Position numbers and translations under genes: made by a program | Notes under the pieces: model-generated | What the model was told of the DNA's origin: nothing | The model's database searches: none | Seen by the model: only the letters and a program-made list of their open reading frames with translations | Assembly: GCF_021484805.1 (NCBI RefSeq) | Contig: NZ_CP090557.1 | Location: 2,244,001-2,308,000 of the forward strand | From: Tellurirhabdus bombi | GTDB lineage: Bacteria > Bacteroidota > Bacteroidia > Cytophagales > Spirosomataceae | Direction of reading: 5' to 3' | DNA length: 64,000 nucleotides | Part shown: piece after piece, positions 34,443 to 44,359 of the stretch | How the letters are laid out: each line of letters starts with the position of its first letter | How positions within the stretch are numbered: the first letter of the stretch is position 1

Positions 34443-35090
34443 ATGAAACGCCTCATCCTCTTTGTGACCATTGCCTTAGGACTTTTCAAGCAAGCGTATG
34501 CCCAGCAGGATAAGTACGTGAAGGCCATGGAAAGCGCCATCGCCAAGGTAAATTTTATGGCCTCAAAGGACGATTTATTGCAGTCGGCCAGCCAGTTTGA
34601 GCGCATCGGTGGGGCCGAAGCCAACGAGTGGTTACCTAATTACTGGTCAGCGTATACGTATTCCATCATGGCGTACAAAGAGCAGGACGCCGCCAAAAAA
34701 GACGCTTTTCTGGACAAAGCCGATGCCTTTTTCGAGAAAGCCCTTAAGCAGCAACCCGATAACGACGAACTGATGGTGTTACAGGCGCAACTGGCTGGTG
34801 CACGGCTAGCGGTCGATCCGCAGAATCGGTGGCAAAAATACGGCGATATCTACCAGACTGCCCTAGACAAAGCGACCGCTAAAAACGCCGAAAATCCCCG
34901 TATTTACTACCTTCAGGGGCAATCGCTCTTGTATAAGCCAGAGCAATACGGCGGTGGTAAAAAGGTCGCTTGTCCGCTGTTGCAGAAAGCCGCCGAAAAA
35001 TTTGCTACCTTCAAAGCAACAACCCGTATTCATCCTAACTGGGGAGCAGAAGAAACCAAGTATGCGATGAAACAGTGTGCAGGCCAGTAA
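34443..35090 (+). CDS. Exported TPR-like helical protein
   Basis: 215 residues with a signal peptide (MKRLILFVTIALGLFKQAYA, about 1-20). The mature part is alpha-helical with TPR-like pairs, and residues 90-125 (DKADAFFEKALKQQPDNDELMVLQAQLAGA) read as a typical TPR. No named family is evident. Genes on both sides suggest a regulated outer-membrane uptake or sensing unit with the TonB receptor and LytS/LytT. Confidence 0.75.
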   Translation: MKRLILFVTIALGLFKQAYAQQDKYVKAMESAIAKVNFMASKDDLLQSASQFERIGGAEANEWLPNYWSAYTYSIMAYKEQDAAKKDAFLDKADAFFEKALKQQPDNDELMVLQAQLAGARLAVDPQNRWQKYGDIYQTALDKATAKNAENPRIYYLQGQSLLYKPEQYGGGKKVACPLLQKAAEKFATFKATTRIHPNWGAEETKYAMKQCAGQ

Positions 35091-35122
35091 ATCAAGGATC
35101 GAAACCTTAACTGAAGAAGACA

Positions 35123-36262
35123 ATGAATGCATACCAAAAAATATTCCGGCAGGGCTGGGAGGGCTGGTTTCTCTCCGTACTGGTTTGCATGATGATGGTG
35201 TACGGAGTCAGTGGGGTTATTTATTTTACGCTACAGATAACCACGTTGCAAAGCCCACAGAGCCAGGTTTTTACGGCGGTGTTGATTAGCAACTTCTCAA
35301 ACGCCGTAGTGGTTATCGTTGCCTGCTTTGTGTTTGGAACAAGAAACCAACCTGCCGGAAGGCTATGGAAACGGCATTTGTATTTATCGCTAGTGGTGAT
35401 TGTCTCGGTTACGGTTACTAACGGGTTACTCTGGCGTTTCTGGCTGCTGGAAAAGGTACAATCAACGTCGGAAAACGACATGACGAGCGGGGGCAAATGG
35501 GCGTATATGCTCGCCCCGTTGCTGGTGTCCAATATCTTTTATTACTTTCAGCAGCGCGCCCAAACCATCACCAAAAAAATTACCGAGCAGGAGTACCAGC
35601 TATTACATTTGGAACAGTCGAAAACCCGCGCCGAACTGGAAGCCCTGCAAGCGAAGATTAACCCGCACTTTCTGCATAACTCCCTGAATTCCATTGCCAG
35701 TCTGGTGCATGACGATCCCGATCGGGCGGAGCAAATGGTTTTGTTATTGTCCAAGCTATTTCGCTACACAACGGGCATGAAAAACCAGTACTTCAATTCG
35801 CTGGCCAATGAGTTGGAGATGGTGCAGACCTATCTGGACGTCGAACAGGTGCGCTTCGGAGACCGTTTGTCGTATCGCATTGATCTGGCCGAAAAAGCGT
35901 GGAATCACGTGCAGATTCCTCAGTTTCTGCTTCAGCCGCTGGTGGAAAACGCCATTAAACACGGCATTTCGAAAGTGGCTGGGCCGGGGGCGATTATCCT
36001 GCGGATTGAGCAGGAAGGAGAATGGCTGAGGTTCTGCATCCACGACAACGGGCCAGCCTTTCCGGAAGAGTTGGTGGCGGGCTATGGTCTGCAAAGCATC
36101 CAGGACAAACTGCGGTTGCTTTACGGAGACGATGCCCGGTTGCTGGTGCGCAATCAACCCGGTAAAGAAATTGTCATATGCATTAAGTTTGAGCGATTGA
36201 CTGACCAACTTCCGCAAGCGATTACTCGTTCCAATGTGAAGACAGAACCAACACTTTCGTAA
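35123..36262 (+). CDS. LytS/YehU-type sensor histidine kinase
   Basis: 379 residues. Four hydrophobic helices (about 15-145) precede a His_kinase domain with INPHFLHNSLNSIASL (H182 phospho-acceptor), followed by a HATPase domain: LLQPLVENAIKHGI (N-box, about 277-290) and GLQSIQDKLRLLYG (G-box-like). It should phosphorylate the LytTR regulator encoded 40 bp downstream. The N-terminus has no periplasmic sensor domain. Confidence 0.92.
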   Translation: MNAYQKIFRQGWEGWFLSVLVCMMMVYGVSGVIYFTLQITTLQSPQSQVFTAVLISNFSNAVVVIVACFVFGTRNQPAGRLWKRHLYLSLVVIVSVTVTNGLLWRFWLLEKVQSTSENDMTSGGKWAYMLAPLLVSNIFYYFQQRAQTITKKITEQEYQLLHLEQSKTRAELEALQAKINPHFLHNSLNSIASLVHDDPDRAEQMVLLLSKLFRYTTGMKNQYFNSLANELEMVQTYLDVEQVRFGDRLSYRIDLAEKAWNHVQIPQFLLQPLVENAIKHGISKVAGPGAIILRIEQEGEWLRFCIHDNGPAFPEELVAGYGLQSIQDKLRLLYGDDARLLVRNQPGKEIVICIKFERLTDQLPQAITRSNVKTEPTLS

Positions 36263-36302
36263 CCTGACCAATCAGAGAACAACGTTTATTTCCAAAACCC
36301 CA

Positions 36303-37070
36303 ATGGCCTCGCAATTCCCGCTTCGTACCTTACTGATTGATGATGAACCGCTGGCCCTTAAACGACTGCGCCGCTTGTTAAGTCAGCATAGCGATACGTT
36401 CGCTATTGTGGGCGAAGCCGGAAACGGCATCGAAGGCGTGACCGCCGTTGAAACGCTACGGCCTGATCTGATTTTTCTGGATATTGAAATGCCCGGACTG
36501 AATGGCTTCGAAATGCTGGCGAAGCTTTCATTTTTGCCCCTGGTGGTTTTTGCCACCGCCTACGATGATTATGCCGTTCGGGCCTTTGAAGAAAATTCCA
36601 TTGATTATTTGCTAAAGCCGGTAGAACCGGAGCGACTGACTAAAACGGTCGAAAGGCTCCGGAAAGCACAACCCGCTCCGACGGGTGCCGTGCCCGATCT
36701 GCGGCATTTGCTGGAACTGTTCAAGCCTAAGAAAGAATTACACGCCATTTCGGTGAAATCCGGCGACCGAATCTTGCTAATTCCGCTGGCGGATATCGCC
36801 TTTTTCGAAGCCGAAGACAAGTACGTTTTGTTGCACACGCACGACGGACAGCAATACCTGACCACCTACACCATTACCACTCTCGAAGAAAAGCTCCCCG
36901 ATACATTTGTGCGAATCAGCCGGGCAGTGCTGGTCAATTCCCGGTTTATCAAAGAAATTCAACGGTATTTCAGCGGAAAGTACCTAATTGTGCTGCGCGA
37001 CAAGAAAAGCAGCCAGCTCCAAACCGGCAGTACGTACAACGACAACTTGAAGAGCCTGATGGAATTATAA
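36303..37070 (+). CDS. LytTR-family response regulator
   Basis: 255 residues. The receiver has acidic D13/D14, phospho-acceptor D60 in IFLDIEMPG, T85 and K105 in LLKPVEPE. The LytTR DNA-binding domain follows (about 150-255) with FFEAEDKYVLLHT, TTYTITTLEEKL and FVRISRAVLVN then IKEIQRYFSGKYLIVLRDKK. Cognate regulator of the preceding kinase. Confidence 0.93.
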   Translation: MASQFPLRTLLIDDEPLALKRLRRLLSQHSDTFAIVGEAGNGIEGVTAVETLRPDLIFLDIEMPGLNGFEMLAKLSFLPLVVFATAYDDYAVRAFEENSIDYLLKPVEPERLTKTVERLRKAQPAPTGAVPDLRHLLELFKPKKELHAISVKSGDRILLIPLADIAFFEAEDKYVLLHTHDGQQYLTTYTITTLEEKLPDTFVRISRAVLVNSRFIKEIQRYFSGKYLIVLRDKKSSQLQTGSTYNDNLKSLMEL

Positions 37071-37258
37071 AAGCGTTAAAGATTTAAGCGAATTGGCAAA
37101 TAAGAGCGCCAAGAGACTGATTATTCTAAATCCTTTACTCCTTACCGCTTTTCGCCCTTTTAAAAACATACGCTTTTATGTAACTTGCACCCTGATTATG
37201 AACGAGCCCGGAACGTTGGGCCGTTTTTGTTAAAGTTTGTTAAAACGAATCCGGCTGG

Positions 37259-37999
37259 ATGAAAGAACTCATTGACCTGAGCAATCTGCCCCAACACATT
37301 GCCGTTATTATGGACGGAAACGGACGCTGGGCAAAACGGCAGGGCGCTGCACGGGTATTTGGTCACCGGAATGCCATCAAAGCAGTTAGGGAAGCAACAG
37401 AAGGTTGCGCAGAACTAGGTATTAAACACCTGACTCTCTATACTTTCTCAACAGAAAACTGGGGAAGGCCAAAATTTGAAATTGATGCACTAATGCAACT
37501 TTTAGTGCATACAATTCGGGCCGAAATTCCAACCTTGACCGAAAATAACGTGCGCTTGACTACCATCGGTGATACGACGAGTCTGCCGCGTGCCTGTCGG
37601 GCTGAACTGGAAGAAGCCATTCAACTAACTGAAGGCAATACAGGGTTGAACTTGATTCTGGCATTGAGCTACAGTGGAAAGTGGGATATTGTTGAGGCCA
37701 CCAAGAAACTGGCCCAGCAAGTGAAAAACGGAACACTGACGCCGGATCAGATCGATGAAGACCTGTTTAACCAAGCGTTGGCAACTGAAGGAATTGCCAA
37801 TGTGGATTTAATGATTCGCACAGGGGGCGATCATCGCATCAGTAACTTCATGCTTTGGCAACTGGCTTACGCCGAATTGTATGTTATTAACGACGTATTC
37901 TGGCCCGATTTCCGCAAACCACACCTTTGGGAAGCTATCCTGACTTATCAGGGACGCGAACGCCGATTTGGCAAGATCAGTGAGCAATTGGTCAAGTAA
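37259..37999 (+). CDS. uppS: Undecaprenyl diphosphate synthase
   Basis: 246 residues. The pyrophosphate loop is IMDGNGRWAKRQG with catalytic D19. HRNAIKAVREATEGC and LTLYTFSTENWGRP are present. The C-terminal motif reads RTGGDHRISNFMLWQLAYAEL: the position after G-G that is usually Glu is Asp. It makes the C55 lipid carrier for peptidoglycan and surface glycans. First gene of the uppS-bamA-ompH-ompH group, a common Bacteroidota order. Confidence 0.95.
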   Translation: MKELIDLSNLPQHIAVIMDGNGRWAKRQGAARVFGHRNAIKAVREATEGCAELGIKHLTLYTFSTENWGRPKFEIDALMQLLVHTIRAEIPTLTENNVRLTTIGDTTSLPRACRAELEEAIQLTEGNTGLNLILALSYSGKWDIVEATKKLAQQVKNGTLTPDQIDEDLFNQALATEGIANVDLMIRTGGDHRISNFMLWQLAYAELYVINDVFWPDFRKPHLWEAILTYQGRERRFGKISEQLVK

Positions 38000-38078
38000 C
38001 TGACCGCCGCGTTGATCCTGCAACGATTTTCCCAAAAGAAGGGTCATTAGTAATAGTATACTAACAAAATTCAAGGAA

Positions 38079-40715
38079 TTGAAATCTACCGTTTTGATTA
38101 GAAGCTGGCAATTGGCAACTACGGTCGCCGTTTGTGCGTTGCTTTCTGTTACATCATTGACTGTTCGGGCGCAGGTTCGGCCAGGAATTGGTGTAGGGGT
38201 GGGGCGTGGCTCGGCAAGCGCTGAAGTTATCGATGTTAACTACGCCGATCCAAAGGAATATGAAATTGCAGGATTGACCGTTAGCGGAAACAAATACCTG
38301 GATCCCAATTCGCTTTTATCACTCACGGGTCTGAAAGTAGGGGATAAAATTCGCATTCCCGGTGAAAACGTCAACAGCGCCATCCGGAAGCTCATGCAAT
38401 CGGGCTTGCTGGAAGATGTTGAACTGTTGGCTACAAAAGTGGAAGGTGACCAGATTCACCTGAATGTTGAAATCAAAGAGCAACCGCGTTTATACAAGGT
38501 TGATTTTCTGGGTATTCGCAAAGGCGAGCAGGACGCACTGAAAGATAAAGTAAAGTTGAACCTGGGGCGTCTGGTTTCCAGCACAATTATCAAAAATACG
38601 CAGTTGAGTGTAAAGAAATTCTTTGTTGAAAAAGGCTTTCTAAACACAAAAGTGCAAATCACGACGGTTTCGACGGACAGCGCCCGAAATTATGCCGCCA
38701 TGCGTGTGCTGATTGAAAAAGGGCCAAAAGTTAAGATTCATAACATTGAGATTCAAGGCCGGGAAGAGATTGAAGAGTCTAAAATCCGGCTAAAAATGAA
38801 GGGCACCAAGCAAGCTCGCTTTGGTCGTTTGTTTACGCCTTCGAAATTTATTCCGAAGAAATTTGAGGAGGATAAAGGAAAGGTAATCGAATACTACAAC
38901 AAGGAAGGTTACCGGGATGCCATCGTTACGTTTGACTCTGTTTATGCTTTTGATGGCAAAAGTGTCAACATCGTGATGAACATTGATGAAGGCAATAAAT
39001 ATTACATTCGGGATATTACCTGGACGGGCAACTACCTGTATACTGCCGAAGAGCTGACCCAGGTATTGGGGCTGAAAAAAGGTGATATCTACAGCAAAGA
39101 AGAAATCGAACGACGTAAAGGCGGTATTCCGGGCGCGGACTTAAGTTCCGTATACATGGACCGGGGTTATCTGTACTACAATGCCGAAGACGTTATTAAA
39201 AGTGTAGAAGGTGACTCGGTTGACCTTGAGTTCCGGATTTTTGAGGGAAAACAGGCTACCATTAACAAAATTGTACTTAACGGGAATACTAAAACTAGCG
39301 ACCACGTTGTGCTTCGCGAGATTCGGACGTTACCCGGACAGAAATTTAGCAAAACCGACATCATTCGGACGCAACGCGAATTAGCGACGCTCGGCTATTT
39401 CGATCCGGAGAAAATTGGAATTGTGCCGGTGCCGCAACCTGATGGAACGGTTGATATTGAATATACCGTTGAGGAAAAACCTTCCGATCAGATTGAGTTA
39501 TCCGGTGGTTGGGGTGGATTCGTGGGTTTTGTCGGTACTTTAGGCTTGGTATTCAATAACTTCTCGGCCAAAAATATCACCAACTTGAGCGCCTGGAAGC
39601 CACTTCCGGCGGGTGACGGACAGAAACTAGCGTTGCGTTTCCAGGCTAACGGACGGCAATTCCAGACTTATTCATTGACGTTTACAGAGCCTTGGTTAGG
39701 TGGAAAAAAACCGAACGCATTTTCAATTGGTGTGAGCCACACTATTTTCCGGCAATTCGACCAATTTAGTATCTACAGAACGGGTAATTCTCTACGGAAC
39801 GCAACTGCGTTTGGAGCGTATAACAACACCAGTATCTCGCTTTCGCTGGGCCGTCGCCTTCGTTTCCCGGATGACTTTTTTACCCTGAGCAACTCGTTGA
39901 CTTACCAACGTTACGGCTTGGATCGGCTAAACCTATTTTATATTAGAGATGCGGAAACTGGACAGGAGTTCAACAATGGAACATCAAACAGCTTCTTGTT
40001 TAATACTACGCTAGCGCGGAATAGCATCGATAACCCGCAGTTCCCGCGTTCAGGGTCTTCGTTCTCGTTGAGTTCGTCCCTAACGCCGCCTTACTCGTTG
40101 TTCCGCAATAAGCCGCTAAGCCGTGATTTGAACGAGCGTTACAAATGGGTTGAATACCACAAATGGATGTTCGATGCAAGCTGGTTTGCCACGGTTACCG
40201 GAAAGCTGGTTATGAACGCCCGGGCTCACATGGGCTTCTTGGGGCGCTACAGTCCGAAAGCAGATTACAGTCCATTTGAACGCTTCGTACTGGGTGGTTC
40301 GGGTCTGGCTGGAACAGGTCAATTTGCACTGGCTCAGGATATTATCGGTCTACGTGGCTACGATGACCGGAGTGTTTATACGGGTCGTTACAATGTAATG
40401 CCAGACGCCAACGACCGGCAACGGGGTGGGGTTGTTTACAATAAATTTGTGATGGAGCTTCGCTATCCTGTGTCCTTAAATCCGTCGGCAACCATCTTTG
40501 TTTTGAGCTTCCTGGAAGCAGGGAACAACTGGGGTGACTTTAAGTACTACAATCCGTTTGACCTGAAACGGTCGGCGGGGATCGGTGCCCGGATTTTCAT
40601 GCCTGCATTTGGCTTGATTGGTATTGATTACGGATATGGATTTGATAAGAATCCAGGAGCGCAAAAAGGTCCTGGTGGTCAGTTCCACTTCACAATCGGA
40701 CAGCAAATTAGATAA
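38079..40715 (+). CDS. bamA: Outer membrane protein assembly factor BamA
   Basis: 878 residues. No ATG lies near the start; TTG at 38079 gives a good signal peptide (VAVCALLSVTSLTVRAQ). POTRA repeats occupy about 45-470, starting with YEIAGLTVSGNKYLDPNSLLSLTGLKVGD. A 16-strand barrel fills the rest, with the conserved RGY motif in IIGLRGYDDRSV (about 760). It inserts beta-barrel proteins into the outer membrane. The length and motif order are normal. The two OmpH genes follow closely. Confidence 0.95.
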   Translation: MKSTVLIRSWQLATTVAVCALLSVTSLTVRAQVRPGIGVGVGRGSASAEVIDVNYADPKEYEIAGLTVSGNKYLDPNSLLSLTGLKVGDKIRIPGENVNSAIRKLMQSGLLEDVELLATKVEGDQIHLNVEIKEQPRLYKVDFLGIRKGEQDALKDKVKLNLGRLVSSTIIKNTQLSVKKFFVEKGFLNTKVQITTVSTDSARNYAAMRVLIEKGPKVKIHNIEIQGREEIEESKIRLKMKGTKQARFGRLFTPSKFIPKKFEEDKGKVIEYYNKEGYRDAIVTFDSVYAFDGKSVNIVMNIDEGNKYYIRDITWTGNYLYTAEELTQVLGLKKGDIYSKEEIERRKGGIPGADLSSVYMDRGYLYYNAEDVIKSVEGDSVDLEFRIFEGKQATINKIVLNGNTKTSDHVVLREIRTLPGQKFSKTDIIRTQRELATLGYFDPEKIGIVPVPQPDGTVDIEYTVEEKPSDQIELSGGWGGFVGFVGTLGLVFNNFSAKNITNLSAWKPLPAGDGQKLALRFQANGRQFQTYSLTFTEPWLGGKKPNAFSIGVSHTIFRQFDQFSIYRTGNSLRNATAFGAYNNTSISLSLGRRLRFPDDFFTLSNSLTYQRYGLDRLNLFYIRDAETGQEFNNGTSNSFLFNTTLARNSIDNPQFPRSGSSFSLSSSLTPPYSLFRNKPLSRDLNERYKWVEYHKWMFDASWFATVTGKLVMNARAHMGFLGRYSPKADYSPFERFVLGGSGLAGTGQFALAQDIIGLRGYDDRSVYTGRYNVMPDANDRQRGGVVYNKFVMELRYPVSLNPSATIFVLSFLEAGNNWGDFKYYNPFDLKRSAGIGARIFMPAFGLIGIDYGYGFDKNPGAQKGPGGQFHFTIGQQIR

Positions 40716-40823
40716 TAAGGAATCTGGTATTTCGTTGTAAACGGGAACGGCAAGCTGCTTGAAAACGTTATTGATTCTCAAGGGATTGTTGCTCGGCTAT
40801 AAGCAAAAAAAGGCCAGGCGGAT

Positions 40824-41429
40824 ATGAAAAAAAATCTAGTTTTAGTAACTTTGCTGTCTCTTTGGGGACTTTTGCCAGCACAGGCACAGAAGTTTGGTTA
40901 TGTGGACACGGACTTCATTACCAGCAAGATGCCGGAATACCAAAAGGCTCTGACAGAGATCGATAAGTTTGCGGATAAGTGGTCGAAAGATATCCAGGAT
41001 AAGTACACTGAAATTGAAAAATTACAGAAATCTTACAATGCCGAGGAAATCCTGCTGACCGAAGAAATGAAGCGCGATCGTCAACGAATCATCAGCGACA
41101 AAGAGCGGGAAGCCCGGGAATATAACAATAGGGTTTTTGGGTACGAAGGCCTCTTGTATCAGAAGAAAAAAGATTTGATGAAACCCGTTATGGAAGTAGT
41201 CAATCGGGCCATTGAAAAAGTAGCGATTCAAAAAAAGCTGAACTTTATGTTCGATAAAGCCAGCGATTTTGTGATGCTTTATACCGATCCCCGTCACGAT
41301 TATAGTGACTACGTGATGGAAGAGCTGGGACTAAGTATCGATCAGAAAAGTTCTAGAACGGCTGATAACGTGACACCGCCAGCGGGAGAACCAAAAACAA
41401 ATACAAAACCAACGCAAAAACCTAAATAA
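40824..41429 (+). CDS. OmpH/Skp-family periplasmic chaperone (first copy)
   Basis: 201 residues. Signal peptide ending near AQA (about 21), then FGYVDTDFITSKMPEYQKAL and long helical hairpins rich in K, E and Q. The C-terminal tail is low-complexity and proline-rich. OmpH/Skp trimers hold unfolded outer-membrane proteins and hand them to BamA. Followed 11 bp later by its paralogue. Confidence 0.92.
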   Translation: MKKNLVLVTLLSLWGLLPAQAQKFGYVDTDFITSKMPEYQKALTEIDKFADKWSKDIQDKYTEIEKLQKSYNAEEILLTEEMKRDRQRIISDKEREAREYNNRVFGYEGLLYQKKKDLMKPVMEVVNRAIEKVAIQKKLNFMFDKASDFVMLYTDPRHDYSDYVMEELGLSIDQKSSRTADNVTPPAGEPKTNTKPTQKPK

Positions 41430-41440
41430 CTAAAGTCAGA

Positions 41441-42109
41441 ATGAAGAATACATTCATCCTTGCACTGGCAGCAGTGCTAATGTTGGGAGCAGGTCAGGTA
41501 AAGGCACAAGCACAGGAAGCCGCCACAACTGCTGCCCCGGCAACTGTTAAAATTGGCTATACTAACATTGATTATATTTTGGCAGGAATGCCGGAATTTA
41601 AAGACATTCAAAACCAGCTTGATATCCAGCGGACTCAGCTAGGCAATGCCTATAATGCTAAAGTGAAAGAGTTTCAGGATAAGCTGGGTGTCTACGAAAA
41701 AGGCGCTGCCCAGATGACAGACGTTATCAAAGCGGATCGCGAGAAAGAACTGCAAACGCTGCAACAAAGCATTCAGGAGTTCCAACGCAACTCAGAAGAG
41801 TCATTGCAGAAGAAATACCAGACATTGGTAAATCCTGTGATGCAGAAAATTCAGACGAACATTGATGCCGTAGCGAAGGACAATAGCTTTACGCATGTTT
41901 TCAACCTTGACGCTGGTCAGGGAACGCTGCCTATTTTGTTGTACGCAACAAAAGAGTCGGACATTACAGACCTGGTATTCAAGAAAATGGGTGTAACGCC
42001 GCCAGCTCCTGGTGCAGCAGCAACACCGGCTGCGGGCACATCAACGTCAAGCAGCACTAAGCCAGCGACACCGGCTCAGTCAACACCGGCACCTAAGAAA
42101 AAGAATTAA
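41441..42109 (+). CDS. OmpH/Skp-family periplasmic chaperone (second copy)
   Basis: 222 residues. Signal peptide (about 1-24), then IGYTNIDYILAGMPEFKDIQNQL and helical region with the family's L-Q-x-x-I-Q-x-F pattern. C-terminal 35 residues are Ala/Pro/Ser/Thr-rich low-complexity. Tandem duplicate of the previous gene; the same 5'-to-3' pairing is seen in other Bacteroidota. Terminated by a hairpin. Confidence 0.92.
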   Translation: MKNTFILALAAVLMLGAGQVKAQAQEAATTAAPATVKIGYTNIDYILAGMPEFKDIQNQLDIQRTQLGNAYNAKVKEFQDKLGVYEKGAAQMTDVIKADREKELQTLQQSIQEFQRNSEESLQKKYQTLVNPVMQKIQTNIDAVAKDNSFTHVFNLDAGQGTLPILLYATKESDITDLVFKKMGVTPPAPGAAATPAAGTSTSSSTKPATPAQSTPAPKKKN

Positions 42110-42157
42110 TTGCCTAAAGGCCTGTCCAAATCTTATTGAAAGGGCAGTTTAATTTTG

Positions 42158-42196
42158 ATAACGCCAACATGCTCAGTATGTTGGCGTTATTTTTAT
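42158..42196 (+). terminator. Intrinsic terminator after the ompH pair
   Basis: ATAACGCCAACAT, 7-nt loop, ATGTTGGCGTTAT, then T-rich. A 13-bp perfect stem. Confidence 0.9.
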
Positions 42197-42352
42197 TTGT
42201 GAGCTATTCTACTTGATTTCGCGAATCGAAAAAGTGCAAATAACTAATATTTGTTGTGCTATTTTGGGAAATCTAAGCTTGCTTGATTTAATCGTAAAAT
42301 CTAACTACTAATTTTACGTTACCAATAAAACAATAGATTGGCTTAATCCATT

Positions 42353-43936
42353 ATGCGGCAAACGACATTGCTATTAATCCTATTGCTGTTTTTCACCGTA
42401 AGCTGGAGCATCGCTCAGGAAAGCAAGTCTCTTCAAATAGTTCTACCCCAGCAACCTAATTGGAATACAGTTTCAGAAGGGCGTACCATTGAGTTTACTT
42501 TAAAAGCAGTTGGTCCTAAAACAGACACCCTATTATTCAGCATTTCCGAAGGCAAGGCCGATGGCATGGTACTTGACTCAACGGGACGATTTCGTTGGAC
42601 CCCCGGCTATGACCTCGCCGACCGGACCGCCATGAATAAAGTGGTTCCCGTCATTTTTGAAGTTCAAACCAAAACGGGTGAGCGCGCTACTCAATTGGTC
42701 GAATTTAAAGTGCAACACGTCAACCGCCCGCCGTTGGTTGGTGATCTACGGCCTTTTTATGTGCGTTACAAAACCCAGAATTCGTATAAAATAGATTCCA
42801 ATTCCATCCGGGATGAAGATGGCGACCCACTTGTATTTATTCCGATTACGGACCAGATGCCGGAAAATTTCAAGATGTCAGCACAGGGTGAAGTAACCTG
42901 GCAGTTATCCCTCAATCAGTTTAACAAGCTGAAAGAAAAACCGCAATACATCGAATTTTGGGTAGAAGATCAGCCAACAAAAGCCCGTACCAAAGGGCGC
43001 TTGAAGGTAGAAGTAACCCAGATGGATTTGCCGCCCGAAATCAACGTGGTACCGGAATACTCCAAAGTGAAGATTAAAGAGAATGCCACCATCAACCTGA
43101 AGTTTTACCTGAGTGACCCAAATGGTGATGATGACATTGCCACGTTCGATTTTCTGTCTGAGAATTTGCAGGTGCCAAAATCAACTCTGATCAAAAATAC
43201 GCCGACTCAATACGAGTTTGTCTGGACGCCAGGTTACGACTTTGTGAAAGATCCGCTTGATTCGCTTTCGTTTCAGATTGTGTTTTACGCGCTCGACAAA
43301 GCTCAGAACCGGCAGGAGCGGAAGATTAATTTTGTGGTTTGTAATGCGGTGAATGAGGCCGAGAAAGATCGGTATTATTACATTCAATACCGGCAGGCTA
43401 TCGTGAGCGCTTGGAATTTACTGGAGCAATTGCAGGAAAAGGAAAACGAATTGAAGCGCAGCTACCGGAAAGCAAAACGCGGCAAGCGGAATCGCTCGAT
43501 GGTGAATGCCTCGCTGGGTGCCGTAACGGGCGTAACACCCACCGTGGCGGCGAACAATAAAAATCCGAACGTGCAGACTAACCTTCGCTATGTCTCGGCA
43601 GTGGGTGGAACCGCCGTCATGACGATGGGAACGCTGGAAGCAACCGAAGTAGTTGGTAAATCAATGAAAGACCTGCTCGACCGTTTTAATTACGTGATGA
43701 GCAAGAAAAGTGAGGTACAAAACAAAGGCGATGTTTTTGCCCGGGAATTTGCTTTGAAGTCAACCCGGCGGGAACGGGAATTTGTGAAGAGGCTGGATGA
43801 GTTTCGCGCATCAATGAGTTTATCAGGATTAGTTGCTCTAGAACTGGATGCTGGCTGGGAGAACAAAAAAGAAGCCACCGACAAAGCGCTTAAACGAATA
43901 TTCAAAGACTTTACGCCCCTCGAAGAAACCCAATAG
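42353..43936 (+). CDS. Exported protein with Ig-like/cadherin-like domains and helical C-terminus
   Basis: 527 residues, no family named. Signal peptide ends near SIAQ (about 22). Three beta-rich domains of about 100 residues follow (about 25-125, 128-225 and 226-330), each with cadherin-like pieces such as RDEDGDPLVF and SDPNGDDDIATFDF, and RPPLVGDLRPFYVRY and PPEINVVPEYSKVKIKE as boundaries. Residues 340-527 are helical and basic. Probably secreted or surface exposed; perhaps calcium binding. It ends at a strong terminator. Confidence 0.75.
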   Translation: MRQTTLLLILLLFFTVSWSIAQESKSLQIVLPQQPNWNTVSEGRTIEFTLKAVGPKTDTLLFSISEGKADGMVLDSTGRFRWTPGYDLADRTAMNKVVPVIFEVQTKTGERATQLVEFKVQHVNRPPLVGDLRPFYVRYKTQNSYKIDSNSIRDEDGDPLVFIPITDQMPENFKMSAQGEVTWQLSLNQFNKLKEKPQYIEFWVEDQPTKARTKGRLKVEVTQMDLPPEINVVPEYSKVKIKENATINLKFYLSDPNGDDDIATFDFLSENLQVPKSTLIKNTPTQYEFVWTPGYDFVKDPLDSLSFQIVFYALDKAQNRQERKINFVVCNAVNEAEKDRYYYIQYRQAIVSAWNLLEQLQEKENELKRSYRKAKRGKRNRSMVNASLGAVTGVTPTVAANNKNPNVQTNLRYVSAVGGTAVMTMGTLEATEVVGKSMKDLLDRFNYVMSKKSEVQNKGDVFAREFALKSTRREREFVKRLDEFRASMSLSGLVALELDAGWENKKEATDKALKRIFKDFTPLEETQ

Positions 43937-43938
43937 GA

Positions 43939-43974
43939 CACAAAAAAAGCAGCTTTTAAGGCTGCTTTTTTTGT
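43939..43974. terminator. Bidirectional intrinsic terminator
   Basis: A-tract, GCAGC, 7-nt loop, GCTGC, T-tract between convergent genes. Confidence 0.85.
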
Positions 43975-43976
43975 GT

Positions 43977-44321
43977 TTAATCGATCCACATCACCTTGTC
44001 GTAGGCAATCTCATAATCCAGTTCTTCAAGTGGCACCAGGCCATTGAGTTTTCCTGCGCCATCCAGTTGAACCGCGTACCAGATTCCCGTCGCGTCGCGG
44101 AGCAAAATTCGATAGCCGTACAACGGATGGTAGGTGTGCCCGTCTGTGCGGTGGTCCCAACCGGTTTGCAATTCGATGGCGAAAGCAATCTGCGATAGAG
44201 CCGTTCCCAGATTAGCAATCAAATTACCAAAGCTATCCAGTTCTTCCATCCACAAAACGTGGCCATCCGTACCCCATTCGAAAGCTGGATTAGACGATAT
44301 ATAAGGAATTTCAGTGTTCAT
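43977..44321 (-). CDS. Unknown protein, 114 residues, part of a phage-like group
   Basis: ATG at 44321 (MNTEIPYISSNPAF) is preferred to an upstream start that overlaps the previous gene. No family is recognised. The sequence is beta-rich with several Trp/Tyr (WGTDGHVLWMEELD, YHPLYGYRILLRD). It lies 38 bp after the PD-(D/E)XK gene and is likely co-transcribed with it. Nothing identifies its role. Confidence 0.55.
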   Translation of the reverse strand: MNTEIPYISSNPAFEWGTDGHVLWMEELDSFGNLIANLGTALSQIAFAIELQTGWDHRTDGHTYHPLYGYRILLRDATGIWYAVQLDGAGKLNGLVPLEELDYEIAYDKVMWID

Positions 44322-44359
44322 AAGGAATAACGAGTAAGGATTGATGAGAAGCAAAGGCG

